Assembly (NCBI GenBank): GCA_938045955.1
Contig: CALIBK010000147.1
Coordinates: forward strand, 1 to 39,010
DNA from: an uncultured bacterium
Lineage (GTDB): Bacteria > Desulfobacterota > BSN033 > UBA1163
DNA: 39,010 bases
Reading direction: 5' to 3'
Shown here: in pieces, positions 8,840-17,909 of the stretch
Layout of the letters: every line of letters begins with the position of its first letter
How positions within the stretch are numbered: the first letter of the stretch is position 1
Notes under the pieces: model-generated
What the model was told of the DNA's origin: nothing
Database searches by the model: none
The model's input: the letters and a program-made list of their open reading frames with translations, nothing else
Position numbers and translations under genes: made by a program

Positions 8840-9907
8840 CTAATTCTTTTTCTCTTTTTGAATGAGCTCTTTGATCGTTTTGAGCAATTCCTCTGCCTCG
8901 AAGGGTTTTGAGAAAAAGGCATTTGCTCCCACTCTCTTCCCAACCTCCTCGATCTCCTGAGGGGTTCTCCCAGAGAGAAGGATGATCGGAATCTCTTGGT
9001 ACTGGGGATCTGACTTTAACATCTGGCATACCTTATAGCCATCTATTCGAGGAAGCATGATATCCAAAATGATGAGCTCAGGCCTTTCTTGATAGGCCTT
9101 TTGGACTCCCTCCTCCCCATCTCCGGCAGTAGAGACTTCATAGCCAAAGGCTTCTAATCGCATCTTCAACATATTGGAGATGAGAGGCTGATCTTCCACG
9201 ATAAGGATTTTCCTTTTGGGTTTAGGTGATGATCCTGGATAAAAAGAATCGGTAGAAAAATGTTGTTTTGCTGTTCGAATGATCTCTTCCCAGGACTCCC
9301 GGGAGAGCTCCTCGATCGACTGAATGAGGGAATCCACACTCTTCTTCCCATTGGAGAGCAAATCCTTCTGTTTTTCATTCAATTTTCCAGGAATTTCATC
9401 CAAGACCAGAGAAAGGCTCTCTTTAATGATCGCCAGGGGAGTCCGAATGATATGGGAGATCATTCCTAAAAGCTCGTAGGTAAGAAATTCCAGTTCATAT
9501 CCCCGAAGGTCTTCCCCTCCTCTAAATCCATTCTCGTTAGAGAAAAATTCTCTCCCTCTGGCTCTCTGTTCCTCTTCTTTTCTCAGGAGTTCTTCTTTGA
9601 TCGATCTCAATTCTTCCTCCTTCTCAAGGAGTCTCTCTTTTAATCTTTCCAGTTCCTCTTCCTGGGTGGAAGGCGATAAATTTAAGATCTGGAGAAACTG
9701 GGAGGAAGTGAGTCTCTCTCCGATCAATCTATTTAACTGGTCTGCAGACTTCATGGCATGCCTCAACAGGGCGAAGCAATTATCACAATTCGATCCAACC
9801 AATTGATCGAGGATAATGCTTGCCCCCTCCCGGATGATCATGATTTCATTTCTGAGGTCGTGCCTTAAGGAAGAAAAATAAGCCTCTATCTTTTCATCTT
9901 CTCTCAT
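8840..9907 (-). CDS. receiver protein with two H-box segments and no ATPase domain
   Basis: A 355-residue protein, last gene of the chemosensory operon. Residues 8-35 hold an H-box-like segment (SLRHDLRNEIMII, His 16). Residues 78-118 are a strongly charged Glu/Lys/Arg coiled coil. Residues 145-200 hold a second one (MISHIIRTPLAII, His 152). Residues 232-350 are a classical receiver (IVEDQ, Asp 282 in LIILDIMLPRIDG, FFSKPF). No HATPase domain is present, so it cannot autophosphorylate by the usual route. It could be a phosphotransfer and receiver hub for the CheA of this operon. Its start overlaps the cheR end by 14 bp, indicating translational coupling. Confidence 0.8.
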   Translation of the reverse strand: MREDEKIEAYFSSLRHDLRNEIMIIREGASIILDQLVGSNCDNCFALLRHAMKSADQLNRLIGERLTSSQFLQILNLSPSTQEEELERLKERLLEKEEELRSIKEELLRKEEEQRARGREFFSNENGFRGGEDLRGYELEFLTYELLGMISHIIRTPLAIIKESLSLVLDEIPGKLNEKQKDLLSNGKKSVDSLIQSIEELSRESWEEIIRTAKQHFSTDSFYPGSSPKPKRKILIVEDQPLISNMLKMRLEAFGYEVSTAGDGEEGVQKAYQERPELIILDIMLPRIDGYKVCQMLKSDPQYQEIPIILLSGRTPQEIEEVGKRVGANAFFSKPFEAEELLKTIKELIQKEKKN

Positions 9908-11240
9908 TTAAAGAACCTCCCTTTGGAATCCGGGCCAAAAGCTTCTGGCATGCCCCTAAAAGAAACTCCACGGTGAGTTCTTCACAAAACTCCACCTTCT
10001 CCTCCTTGGGTTTCATTTCCAGGATCTGTACCGCATTTCTCAGAATTCGATAGGCCTCCCTTGTTCTTCCCTTACGAAGGTAGAGTGTGCCAAGGTGAAA
10101 ATGAGCCATCACCGCTTGGGGACGAAGATAAAGGACCCTTTTAAATTGAACTTCGGCTTCCTCGAAACGATTAGAGTTCAACCATAGGGTCCCTAAAAGA
10201 TAGTGAGCCTCAACGGCCAAGGGATCTTCTGCAACCCATCTGCATAAAAGATCGGAAGCCTCCTGATACTTTCCTTCATTGGCTAATTGAGTGGCCATAG
10301 AGAGGGCGGAACGAAGAACAGGAAGGGGTGATCGTTCCCTTGCTTCGATTAACTCCTTTCTTCCAAAGCAAGGGGGTTGGATGATCCCAGCGGAAACCCT
10401 TTTTCGATAGACAAAGGTCTGAGGAAAGAGGATCGTTTCAAACTGGTGATCCATTTGCCAGAGGATTTCGGCATGACCGAGGAAGAGATACCCGCCAGGG
10501 AGAAGACAATGATAAAATCCTTCGAGAATCCTCCTCGTACTTCGCTCATCGAGATAAATCAGAACATTACGACAGAAGAGAAGATCAAGGGCTTGCATCC
10601 TTTCGTTTGTGAAAGGATCTCTTGAGAGATTATGGTCCATAAATTGAACCATCTCTTTTATCTCTGGAATGAGTCGATGGTTGGATCCTTCACGTTTGAA
10701 ATACTTATTTAAATAGGTCTGAGGTAAATGGGCCAGATGGCTCTTTGGATAAACTCCCCTTTTTGCCACAGCCAATCCGTTTCGATTGATATCTGTCCCT
10801 AAAATAGAAATATCCCAATCGGAAGGAGAGGGCAAAACCTCCATGAGAGCGATAGCAAGGCTATAGGCCTCGTCTCCTGTGGCGCAGCCAGCAGACCAAC
10901 ATCGAATTCCCCTTTCACCGGTCTTTTCTTTCCTTTTAATGATCTCGGGCAGAACAGTCTCGATCAGGAGATCAAAATGGGCCTTATTCCTGAAAAAATG
11001 GGTATCCATTACCGTAAGGAGATCGATCAGTTCTCTGAGCTCACCATCTCCCTCTGGATGATATTTAATAAAATGATAATAGTCTTGGTAGGATTGGAAC
11101 CCCTTTTCCTGGATTCGCTTTGTGAAAGCGAGGAGAATAAATGGATGTTGTTTCTGATCCAATCGAATCCCGCAGGTCTCTAAGAATAGGTTTTCAAAGA
11201 GGCGAACCTCTTCCTGAGATAAGGGTAATGATGGATTCAT
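9894..11240 (-). CDS. cheR: CheR-type protein methyltransferase with TPR tail
   Basis: A 448-residue fusion. Residues 1-280 are a CheR methyltransferase, which methylates glutamates of chemoreceptors using S-adenosylmethionine: N-terminal helical domain, HFFRN, SAM-binding CWSAGCATGDEAYSLA, GTDINRNGL, and LLFCRNVLIYLD. The motif normally TNETxFFR reads VMDTHFFR. Residues 325-430 are tetratricopeptide repeats (HYLLGTLWLNSNRFEEA, HFHLGTLYLRKGRTREA). CheR-TPR fusions are typical of Wsp/Frz-like and other non-flagellar chemosensory operons. It lies 11 bp after cheW and overlaps the next gene. Confidence 0.95.
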   Translation of the reverse strand: MNPSLPLSQEEVRLFENLFLETCGIRLDQKQHPFILLAFTKRIQEKGFQSYQDYYHFIKYHPEGDGELRELIDLLTVMDTHFFRNKAHFDLLIETVLPEIIKRKEKTGERGIRCWSAGCATGDEAYSLAIALMEVLPSPSDWDISILGTDINRNGLAVAKRGVYPKSHLAHLPQTYLNKYFKREGSNHRLIPEIKEMVQFMDHNLSRDPFTNERMQALDLLFCRNVLIYLDERSTRRILEGFYHCLLPGGYLFLGHAEILWQMDHQFETILFPQTFVYRKRVSAGIIQPPCFGRKELIEARERSPLPVLRSALSMATQLANEGKYQEASDLLCRWVAEDPLAVEAHYLLGTLWLNSNRFEEAEVQFKRVLYLRPQAVMAHFHLGTLYLRKGRTREAYRILRNAVQILEMKPKEEKVEFCEELTVEFLLGACQKLLARIPKGGSLNERR

Positions 11241-11251
11241 CTTCCCTCCCT

Positions 11252-11749
11252 CTAAGTGGAGCGATCCTCCTTATCGGCAAAAACCTTTTCTAAATTCAGT
11301 AAGGGAATCATTCGACCTTCGATCTGTGCAATTTCAGAAATCAGGTCACTCCCTGCTTGGTTGGAAACGATCTCCGGGAGCGGAAAAATCCCCTCTCTGG
11401 AGAGAGAGATGATCTCTCTCAATTCCTCTACGAGAAATCCAAGGATCTTTCCCTGAACTCGACAAATGATCACCTTTCTTTCGGGAACTTCGGATTCCTT
11501 TAAATGAAGTCTCTTTCTTAAGTTTACGAGGGCAATGAGATGGCCTCTGAGATAAGTTACCCCTTCGATAAACTCCGGAGTCTGAGAAAGGGATTTAACC
11601 TCATTCACCTTTATGACCTCACGGACATAGGAGAGATCCATCCCATACTCCTCTCTCGCAACTCGAAAGATCAACACTTTCCTTTCCTCTTTTTTGAAAA
11701 GAGGTCCTTTGACTTCAGGATAATCTTTATCTTTCCTTCGAATCATCAT
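11252..11749 (-). CDS. cheW: CheW coupling protein
   Basis: A 165-residue CheW. It shows the usual two-subdomain beta-barrel pattern: LIFRVAREEYGMDLSYVREV, then VTYLRGHLIALVNLRKRL, VEELREII, and a closing IPLLNLEKVF. Length is close to the usual 150-170. CheW links receptors to the P5 domain of CheA. It is one of two CheW genes in the operon (the other is at 16935-17528), as in Wsp-like systems. The start codon overlaps the cheB stop by 4 bp. Confidence 0.95.
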   Translation of the reverse strand: MMIRRKDKDYPEVKGPLFKKEERKVLIFRVAREEYGMDLSYVREVIKVNEVKSLSQTPEFIEGVTYLRGHLIALVNLRKRLHLKESEVPERKVIICRVQGKILGFLVEELREIISLSREGIFPLPEIVSNQAGSDLISEIAQIEGRMIPLLNLEKVFADKEDRST

Positions 11750-12801
11750 GAACGAACCAGGCAGAGGAGCTCTTCTGCAATTCTTTCAGGGGGAAGAATT
11801 CGATCCACTGCCCCTGTTTCAATGGCGGCATGGGGCATTCCGAATACAACACAACTCTTCTCTTCCTGAGCAATCGTCCTCCCCCGAAACTGTTTGATCA
11901 TCTTTATTCCTATGGCCCCGTCCTTCCCCATTCCGGTCAGGATCACCCCGATACTCCCTTTTCCATAGACTTTGGCTACTGATTCGAGCAATATATCCCC
12001 TGAAGGACGATGTCCATTCGTGGGAGGCTCATCGGAGAGACTTATCCTCCCTCCCTCTACCACCCTCATTTGAAAATGGTCAGGGGCAATATAGGCGACC
12101 CCTGGGCGGATGGTCTCCTGATCCTCTCCAATTTTGACCTTGATCTTACATTCCTTATTAAGCCAATCTACCATCCCGGGAAGGAAGCCGCTGGCAATAT
12201 GCTGTACAATCACAATCCCACAGGGAAAATTTTCAGGGAGGGATTTAAGAATTTTTATTAAAGCCTGGGGACCTCCGGTCGAGGCCACCATTGCCACAAT
12301 TCGGTGGATGCATCCACCTTTGGGTTTTTTAAATTCAGTTCCCGCTTTTTCCTCTCGAAATCCAAGAAACTCTCGATCCAAAGGCTTGACCCGGGTCAAG
12401 TTTTTGATCTTCTCTATCAGTTCTTCGCCCGACTTCCGTTCCCCTTTTGAAATTAGATCGCTTTTATCCATCACATCCAGGGCTCCGAAAGAAATCGCCC
12501 GAAATACCTTCTCCATCCCGGTCTTAAAGACCGAAGAGGAGACGATAAGAATTGGAGTGGGATGGAAAGCCATGACCTGTCGGGTCACCTCTAACCCGTC
12601 GATGACAGGCAAATCCATATCTAAAGTAATAATATCGGGTTTAAGATGGGGAAGGAGGTCTAACGCCTCTTTCCCATCCAATGCGACTCCTACAACCAGA
12701 ATCTGTGGGTCATTATTCAGAAGGGTTGTGAGGATCTTACACATCAGAGGCGAATCTTCTACTACGAAAACACGAATGATCTTTTGTTCGAGAGGGCTCA
12801 T
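11746..12801 (-). CDS. cheB: CheB chemoreceptor glutamate methylesterase
   Basis: A 351-residue two-domain protein. The receiver domain (VVEDS, phospho-acceptor Asp 61 in LDMDLPVIDG) controls a C-terminal methylesterase/deamidase with its full catalytic triad: Ser 174 in ASTGGPQ, His 201 in VQHI, and the Asp of TGMGKDG. It removes methyl groups from receptor glutamates, opposing CheR. It begins one base after the cheA stop codon and overlaps cheW by 4 bp. Confidence 0.97.
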   Translation of the reverse strand: MSPLEQKIIRVFVVEDSPLMCKILTTLLNNDPQILVVGVALDGKEALDLLPHLKPDIITLDMDLPVIDGLEVTRQVMAFHPTPILIVSSSVFKTGMEKVFRAISFGALDVMDKSDLISKGERKSGEELIEKIKNLTRVKPLDREFLGFREEKAGTEFKKPKGGCIHRIVAMVASTGGPQALIKILKSLPENFPCGIVIVQHIASGFLPGMVDWLNKECKIKVKIGEDQETIRPGVAYIAPDHFQMRVVEGGRISLSDEPPTNGHRPSGDILLESVAKVYGKGSIGVILTGMGKDGAIGIKMIKQFRGRTIAQEEKSCVVFGMPHAAIETGAVDRILPPERIAEELLCLVRS

Positions 12802-12802
12802 C

Positions 12803-15007
12803 TTATCCTAATAGTCGATCGATCGTCTCGAGAAAATGGGTCTGATCAAAGGCCCCTTTTACCAAATAAGCCGAAGCTCCTACCTCCATCCCCCTCCTTC
12901 TATCCTCTTCTCGTTGAAAGGAGGTTAACATCACAAAAGGAATATCCTTATAGGCCTCGTTCTTTCTCAATGTCTGGCAGAGTTCAAATCCATCCATTCT
13001 CGGCATCTCGATATCACTGAGAATCAAGTCGTAGGAGTTTCGGCTGACCTGATTCAAAGCATCTAAGCCATCCACAGCGGTATCGACGAGGTATCCATGA
13101 TTTTCAAGGATGTTCCTTTCCAGTTCCCGGGTAGAAAAGGTATCCTCAACCACCAGAATCCTTGCTCTCTTCTGTTCCGGGCGAAGAGTGGACCCCTCTG
13201 CTTCCATAGAGTCCACGAGATAAGATCGAAAGGTCAGAAAATCCTCCACATCCAGGACTAACACCACCTCTCCGTCCATTCTCACCACCGCCCCGCTTAC
13301 AAATTTTATCTTCCCCAAATGTTTTCCCAGGCTCTTGAGAAAAACCTCTTCATCTCCCAGAACCTCCTCCACGATCAGCCCCACTTCTCTTCTAAAATTG
13401 CTCACGATGACGACCCAAAACATTTCCTCTTTCATTTTGGATTCCTCACAAATCCACTTCATTCCCAAAACTCTCTTTAGATCTATTAGGGGAACGAGTC
13501 GGTCTTCGATGGAAATTGACATCCTTCCGTTAATGGTAGAAATTGTCTCTCGGGTAGTCCGGAGCACAGTGATGACAGAAGGGATAGGGAGGAAGAAATG
13601 ACTTCCTCCGACCCTGACGAGAAGGGCTCGAAGAATAGCTATCGAGAGAGGTAAAGAAAGGGTGAATCGAGTTCCTCGACCTTTCTGGGTCTCTAAGGAG
13701 ACACGACCGCTCAATCGAGTAATCTCCTGCATAACAATATCTAGACCCATTCCCCTCCCAGAGAGTTCGGTAACGAGCGGACTGGAGGAGTAACCTGGGA
13801 GGAAAACGAGGTCCAGTATCTCTTTCTCGGTCATCCTCAAAAGTTCTTCTTCCCTCAAAAGCCCTTTCCTCAAAACATTCTTCTTGACCTCTTCTAAATC
13901 GATTCCCTTCCCATCATCTTCGATGGAGAGGACCACCCGATCCCCCTCATTGGTGGCCGAAATCTTGATGGTCCCCTGCCTCGGTTTTCCTATGGATTCT
14001 CTATTCTGGGGGTCCTCAATCCCATGATCGATGGCATTCCGTAAAAGATGGATCAGAGAGCTCTTGATCCTTTCAATGACCTTTTTATCTAATTCAGTCT
14101 CCTCGCCCGAAATGAGGAGTCGGATCTCCTTACCCTGTTGGGAGGCAATGTCTCGGACCATTCGGGGAAAACCCTCAAAAATGGTAGACAGAGGAATCAT
14201 TTTCAGTTCCCTTGCCCTGGTTTGTAATTGATCGATAATGGGATCGAGATGAAAAACCTCATGGGAAATTTGATCGTACAATCCCTTGGACTCCTCTCTC
14301 AGTCTCTCCAAAATAGCCTCCCATTGGCTCAATAATTTAACCCTCTCCTTTATTGGAAGAGGGTCATTTTCTTGCATCGATTCTTTAAGATTTGAGACAC
14401 ACCTCTGAATCTCTTTGATCCCTCTTAAAATTCTCTTTACCTGAGAAAGTCGTCCCCGGGAGTTCATCCTCTGGATGAGGACCTCTCCAATTAAATAAAG
14501 GAGCTTATCTATCCTGCTTAAAGAGACTTTTAAATATCCATCGTCTGGATTCGAAGAGGAGGAACGAAACCCTGAAGAGGGAGGGATGGGTTGAGTGGGG
14601 TTCCTTTCTTTTGTTTCCCCTTTTCTCATCGAAAGGCAAGAGTCCAACTCCTTCTTCACTTCTCCTACCTCTGGCCCGGGGCTTTCACCGAGGAGGATCT
14701 GTTCTAAAAGGAATCGGAGGGTATCAATCCCTTTCAGCATTCGTTCCATGGAATAGGAGTCGAAGATAATCCTTTCAGACAAAATGGCCTCAAAGATGTC
14801 CTCCATTCGATGAGCCAAATCTTGGATTTCTTTAAAACCAAAGACTCGAGCTGCCCCTTTGAGGGTGTGGACCTCACGGGTGAGCCTCCTTAGAAGTTCC
14901 TTATCCCCCGGATTTTTCTCTAATTCGATCAGCCCGTTTTCGAGTTTTGTAAGATGTTCTTCAGTCTCGATCTTGAAGATGGTCATGAGATCTTTCAACT
15001 CTGTCAT
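12803..15007 (-). CDS. cheA: CheA histidine kinase with C-terminal receiver (hybrid CheA)
   Basis: A 734-residue hybrid. Domains in order: Hpt/P1 (phospho-acceptor His 47 in EVHTLKGAARVFG), a linker with no clear P2, P3 dimerisation, P4 ATPase (LIHLLRNAIDHGIEDP; DDGKGID; GRGMGLDIV), P5 CheW-like (LPIPSVITVLRTT; VPLIDLKRVLG), and a receiver at about 615-734 (ILVVEDT; LILSDIEMPRMDG). A fused receiver is typical of the Wsp, Frz and other non-flagellar systems. No separate flagellar genes are present in the window. The gene sits between the MCP gene (12-bp gap) and cheB (1-bp gap). Confidence 0.96.
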   Translation of the reverse strand: MTELKDLMTIFKIETEEHLTKLENGLIELEKNPGDKELLRRLTREVHTLKGAARVFGFKEIQDLAHRMEDIFEAILSERIIFDSYSMERMLKGIDTLRFLLEQILLGESPGPEVGEVKKELDSCLSMRKGETKERNPTQPIPPSSGFRSSSSNPDDGYLKVSLSRIDKLLYLIGEVLIQRMNSRGRLSQVKRILRGIKEIQRCVSNLKESMQENDPLPIKERVKLLSQWEAILERLREESKGLYDQISHEVFHLDPIIDQLQTRARELKMIPLSTIFEGFPRMVRDIASQQGKEIRLLISGEETELDKKVIERIKSSLIHLLRNAIDHGIEDPQNRESIGKPRQGTIKISATNEGDRVVLSIEDDGKGIDLEEVKKNVLRKGLLREEELLRMTEKEILDLVFLPGYSSSPLVTELSGRGMGLDIVMQEITRLSGRVSLETQKGRGTRFTLSLPLSIAILRALLVRVGGSHFFLPIPSVITVLRTTRETISTINGRMSISIEDRLVPLIDLKRVLGMKWICEESKMKEEMFWVVIVSNFRREVGLIVEEVLGDEEVFLKSLGKHLGKIKFVSGAVVRMDGEVVLVLDVEDFLTFRSYLVDSMEAEGSTLRPEQKRARILVVEDTFSTRELERNILENHGYLVDTAVDGLDALNQVSRNSYDLILSDIEMPRMDGFELCQTLRKNEAYKDIPFVMLTSFQREEDRRRGMEVGASAYLVKGAFDQTHFLETIDRLLG

Positions 15008-15019
15008 ATCTTTGATCTC

Positions 15020-16984
15020 TTAGGATACCCCCCTTTCTGCTGAGGGACTCTCCGAAATGGCTTTTTTCAACTCCTCGGATAACTGATTGAGTTGAAAGGC
15101 AGACTCTGCCATTTGGCGAGTCGATGAGACAAATTGCTTGGTCACGGAATCGATCTCCCTCATTGCCTGAACGACCTGCTCAGAAGCAATCCTCTGTTGC
15201 TGGGTGGCAATCGAAATCTCCTTGGCAGACTTAGCGGTCTCCTCCATCATCTCCAATCCTTTTTTGACCCATCTCGTGGTACCTTCCATGCTCATAATGG
15301 ATGCGTTCGTTTCTCCCTGAATCTCCTGAACGATCTGGCGGATCTCTTCAGTGGCCTCGGAAGATCGCTCTGCCAGTTTTCTTACCTCCTGGGCAACAAC
15401 CGCAAACCCTCTCCCTACCTCCCCTGCCCGAGCGGCTTCGATGGCCGCATTGAGGGCCAGAAGATTGGTCTGATCCGCAATCTCATCGATGAGTTTTGTG
15501 ATACTTCCGATCGATTGAGATTTCTCTCCAAGAGAGAGGAGCTTTTGCCCGGTCTCATTGACTTTTTGATCTATTTCTCTCATCCCTGAGAGTGTCTCTC
15601 CGGCTAAGCGAGCCACAGTTTCAGCATTCTTAGCAATATGGGTGGCCGTGGAGCTCAATTCTTCAATCGTAGTGGTAACCTCACTGATCCCGGTCGACTG
15701 TTCCGCTGCTCCAGTGGCCTGGGCCTCTGATGCGGCTCGAATCTGTGCAGAGGAAGTACTAATCTGAAGACAGGCGTTTCGGAGGTGCTCTACCATTCGT
15801 TTCATCTCTTCATAGGCCTTTTTAAGATCGGAGATATCCCGAACAATTCCTCTAAAACCGATCGGCTCTCCTGACCGATCCTTTCTCAAAGAGATCGATA
15901 CCTCAACCACCCTTCGAGTTCCATCCCTCCGGATAATTTCGTAATCACAAACCCCTCGAGAGGTCCCTCTGGAATAGACATTGTGAAAGGCTTCAAAAAC
16001 CTTACGAGCATTCTCTCGATCCAGAAACTGGCGATCATTCATTCGAAGCATCTCTTCTTTGGTGTATCCATGAATCCGACACATGGATTCATTGACAAAG
16101 GTGAAGTTTCCCGAAAGGTCTGTCTCATAATATCCTTCCTCAATACTCTCAAGGATGCTCCGATATTTCTCCTCACTTTGGCGTAGGGCCTCCTCGGTAA
16201 GCTTTCGTTCAGTAATATCTTTGATCGTCCCCTTGTAGCCGATGATCTCCCCTTTTCGATTCTTCCTCGTATTGACCGTCAAAAGACCATAGATCTTACT
16301 GCCATCTTTCTTTTTTAATTCGATCTCCAGGTCCTTCACATAATTCTCTCTCGCCATGAGCTCCTGAAATCTCTTTCGATCTTCAGGGTGATAATAGGTC
16401 TCGATCACCTTAGTCTTCATAAGTTCTTCTTTGCTTTCATAGCCAAAAAGCTCAACCATGGCCTCATTCAAATCTACGAATCTTCCATCGGTCGTGGTGA
16501 TGAAGAGGGGTTCTTTGGATTCATTGAAGAGGCTACGATACTCCCTTTCGGACTCTTCGAGTGCCTGCTCTACTTGCTTTCGATCGGTTATATCCCGGAC
16601 GATCCCTCGAAATCCAATAGGGGTCCCTGAACCGTCCCTTCTTAAAGAGATGGAGACCTCTACAAACCCTCTTCTTCCATCTCCCCGAAGAATTTCAAAC
16701 TCCGATCTCTTTATAGGATGTCCACTCTGAAGCACTTGATTATAAATCTGATAGATCTTATTCAGGCTTTCAGGGACTAAATATTGTCTCTCATTCATGC
16801 CCATCAATACTTCCTTTGGATATCCGAGGAGTTGAGACATGGGTTCATTGAGGTAGGTAAAATTACCCTTGAGATCTACTTCATAAATCCCATCGTCGAT
16901 GACCTGAAGAAGTTCCAGAACCCTTTTGGACTCCTCAAAAGATCTCCTCCGGTCTCTCGATATTGCGAATGGTAGGATCTTCAT
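15020..16984 (-). CDS. soluble methyl-accepting chemotaxis protein with three PAS domains
   Basis: About 654 residues. Three tandem PAS domains occupy roughly residues 25-140, 145-265 and 275-395, each ending in a (V/K)DI(T/S)D-type motif. PAS 1 and 3 share the phrase [11 protein letters not shown], suggesting internal duplication. The rest is an MCP signalling coiled coil with the conserved tip ([37 protein letters not shown]). No transmembrane segment, HAMP domain or C-terminal tether pentapeptide is seen, so it is cytoplasmic and its ligand is probably redox, gas or a small molecule bound by PAS. A GTG at 16996 is an alternative start, but ATG 16984 has GGAG upstream. The 5' end overlaps the preceding cheW-like gene by about 50 bp. 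Confidence 0.92.
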   Translation of the reverse strand: MKILPFAISRDRRRSFEESKRVLELLQVIDDGIYEVDLKGNFTYLNEPMSQLLGYPKEVLMGMNERQYLVPESLNKIYQIYNQVLQSGHPIKRSEFEILRGDGRRGFVEVSISLRRDGSGTPIGFRGIVRDITDRKQVEQALEESEREYRSLFNESKEPLFITTTDGRFVDLNEAMVELFGYESKEELMKTKVIETYYHPEDRKRFQELMARENYVKDLEIELKKKDGSKIYGLLTVNTRKNRKGEIIGYKGTIKDITERKLTEEALRQSEEKYRSILESIEEGYYETDLSGNFTFVNESMCRIHGYTKEEMLRMNDRQFLDRENARKVFEAFHNVYSRGTSRGVCDYEIIRRDGTRRVVEVSISLRKDRSGEPIGFRGIVRDISDLKKAYEEMKRMVEHLRNACLQISTSSAQIRAASEAQATGAAEQSTGISEVTTTIEELSSTATHIAKNAETVARLAGETLSGMREIDQKVNETGQKLLSLGEKSQSIGSITKLIDEIADQTNLLALNAAIEAARAGEVGRGFAVVAQEVRKLAERSSEATEEIRQIVQEIQGETNASIMSMEGTTRWVKKGLEMMEETAKSAKEISIATQQQRIASEQVVQAMREIDSVTKQFVSSTRQMAESAFQLNQLSEELKKAISESPSAERGVS

Positions 16985-17528
16985 CTCTTCTCTCACTCCC
17001 TTTCTCTAAGACTTTATCAATATTAATCAGCCCTACCCATCTCTCCTTCCACTTGCAGATCCCTTCCAGCACCCCCTCCATTTCTTCCTGAAGGGGATGA
17101 GAGAAGGGGGGGATTTGATTGGCAGGTATCTCTGCAGAATCTACGACCTCGTCGACCAGAATCCCGGTTTCCATCGATCTCGACTCGACCACGATGAGCT
17201 TCGTCTCCTCCCTGCCCTCTTCTCTGGGAAGTCCAAGAATTCTCTTTAAATCGGTGACGGATAAGATATTCCCCCTGAAATGAGTCACCCCAGAGATAAA
17301 CCGGGGCCCGAAGGGGAGAGGGGTAATCTTGGGCTTTTTTAAAATCTCCTTTATTTTTGAAATTTCTATGCCGTAATAGTCTTGAGAAAGACGAAAGATG
17401 ATAAATGGATGGTTCTCTTCTTGAACCTCTTCTTTCTCATATAACGGAATTCCGTCAGAAAGGATCTCTTCGAATGACTTTAAAGATTCTTTACTTTCTT
17501 CTGTCACTCCTTCCATCTTCCTCATCAC
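16935..17528 (-). CDS. cheW: CheW-like coupling protein with N-terminal extension
   Basis: A 197-residue CheW-domain protein, longer than usual. About 40 acidic residues come before the CheW fold ([61 protein letters not shown]). The tail of about 20 residues is charged and its coding sequence overlaps the start of the MCP gene by some 50 bp, so the two are probably made together in fixed ratio. It is the second CheW of the operon. It lies 6 bp after the single-domain receiver gene. Confidence 0.92.
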   Translation of the reverse strand: MMRKMEGVTEESKESLKSFEEILSDGIPLYEKEEVQEENHPFIIFRLSQDYYGIEISKIKEILKKPKITPLPFGPRFISGVTHFRGNILSVTDLKRILGLPREEGREETKLIVVESRSMETGILVDEVVDSAEIPANQIPPFSHPLQEEMEGVLEGICKWKERWVGLINIDKVLEKGSERRDEDPTIRNIERPEEIF

Positions 17529-17534
17529 CTTGTT

Positions 17535-17909
17535 TTAACGATTCCCCCTTTCCTCGAGAAATCTTTTGATTCTTTCTGCCATCTCCTTCCCATCCACGGG
17601 CAAACCGATATATCCATCCCCACCTGCTTTTCGATTAAGAGAGCATAACTTCTCCTCATCTTGTGCAGAGATGAACACCACAGGGATTTGGGGGTCCTCC
17701 TGTTTTAAGATCCGACAGACCTCATCCCCTCCCATGCCAGGAAGTTGGTAGTCCAGTAAAATGAGCTGATACCGATTTTTTTGAAACTCTTCGATTCCTT
17801 CTTCCCCTGTCTCCACGGTTTTTACAAAAAAACCCTCTGCTTCAAGCCTGAACTTCAGCATCGCATTAATTGAAGGGCTATCCTGAATAATTAGGATTTG
17901 ATCCATCAA
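17535..17909 (-). CDS. single-domain response regulator (CheY-like)
   Basis: A 124-residue stand-alone receiver. Phospho-acceptor Asp lies in LILLDYQLPGMGGDEV; the switch Ser lies in VFISAQDE. The position of the conserved lysine reads IGLPVDG, so the usual KP pair is missing, which may slow signalling or change partners. It starts directly after the stop codon of the HD-GYP gene with no spacer. It may be the diffusible output of the CheA in this operon or control the HD-GYP protein (inference). Confidence 0.88.
   Translation of the reverse strand: MMDQILIIQDSPSINAMLKFRLEAEGFFVKTVETGEEGIEEFQKNRYQLILLDYQLPGMGGDEVCRILKQEDPQIPVVFISAQDEEKLCSLNRKAGGDGYIGLPVDGKEMAERIKRFLEERGNR

Noticed and set aside
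12134-12811. A 225-codon open frame on the plus strand opposite cheB
   Set aside because: It lies wholly antisense to a clear cheB with all motifs; its translation is Ser/Arg/Ile-rich with no recognisable domain.
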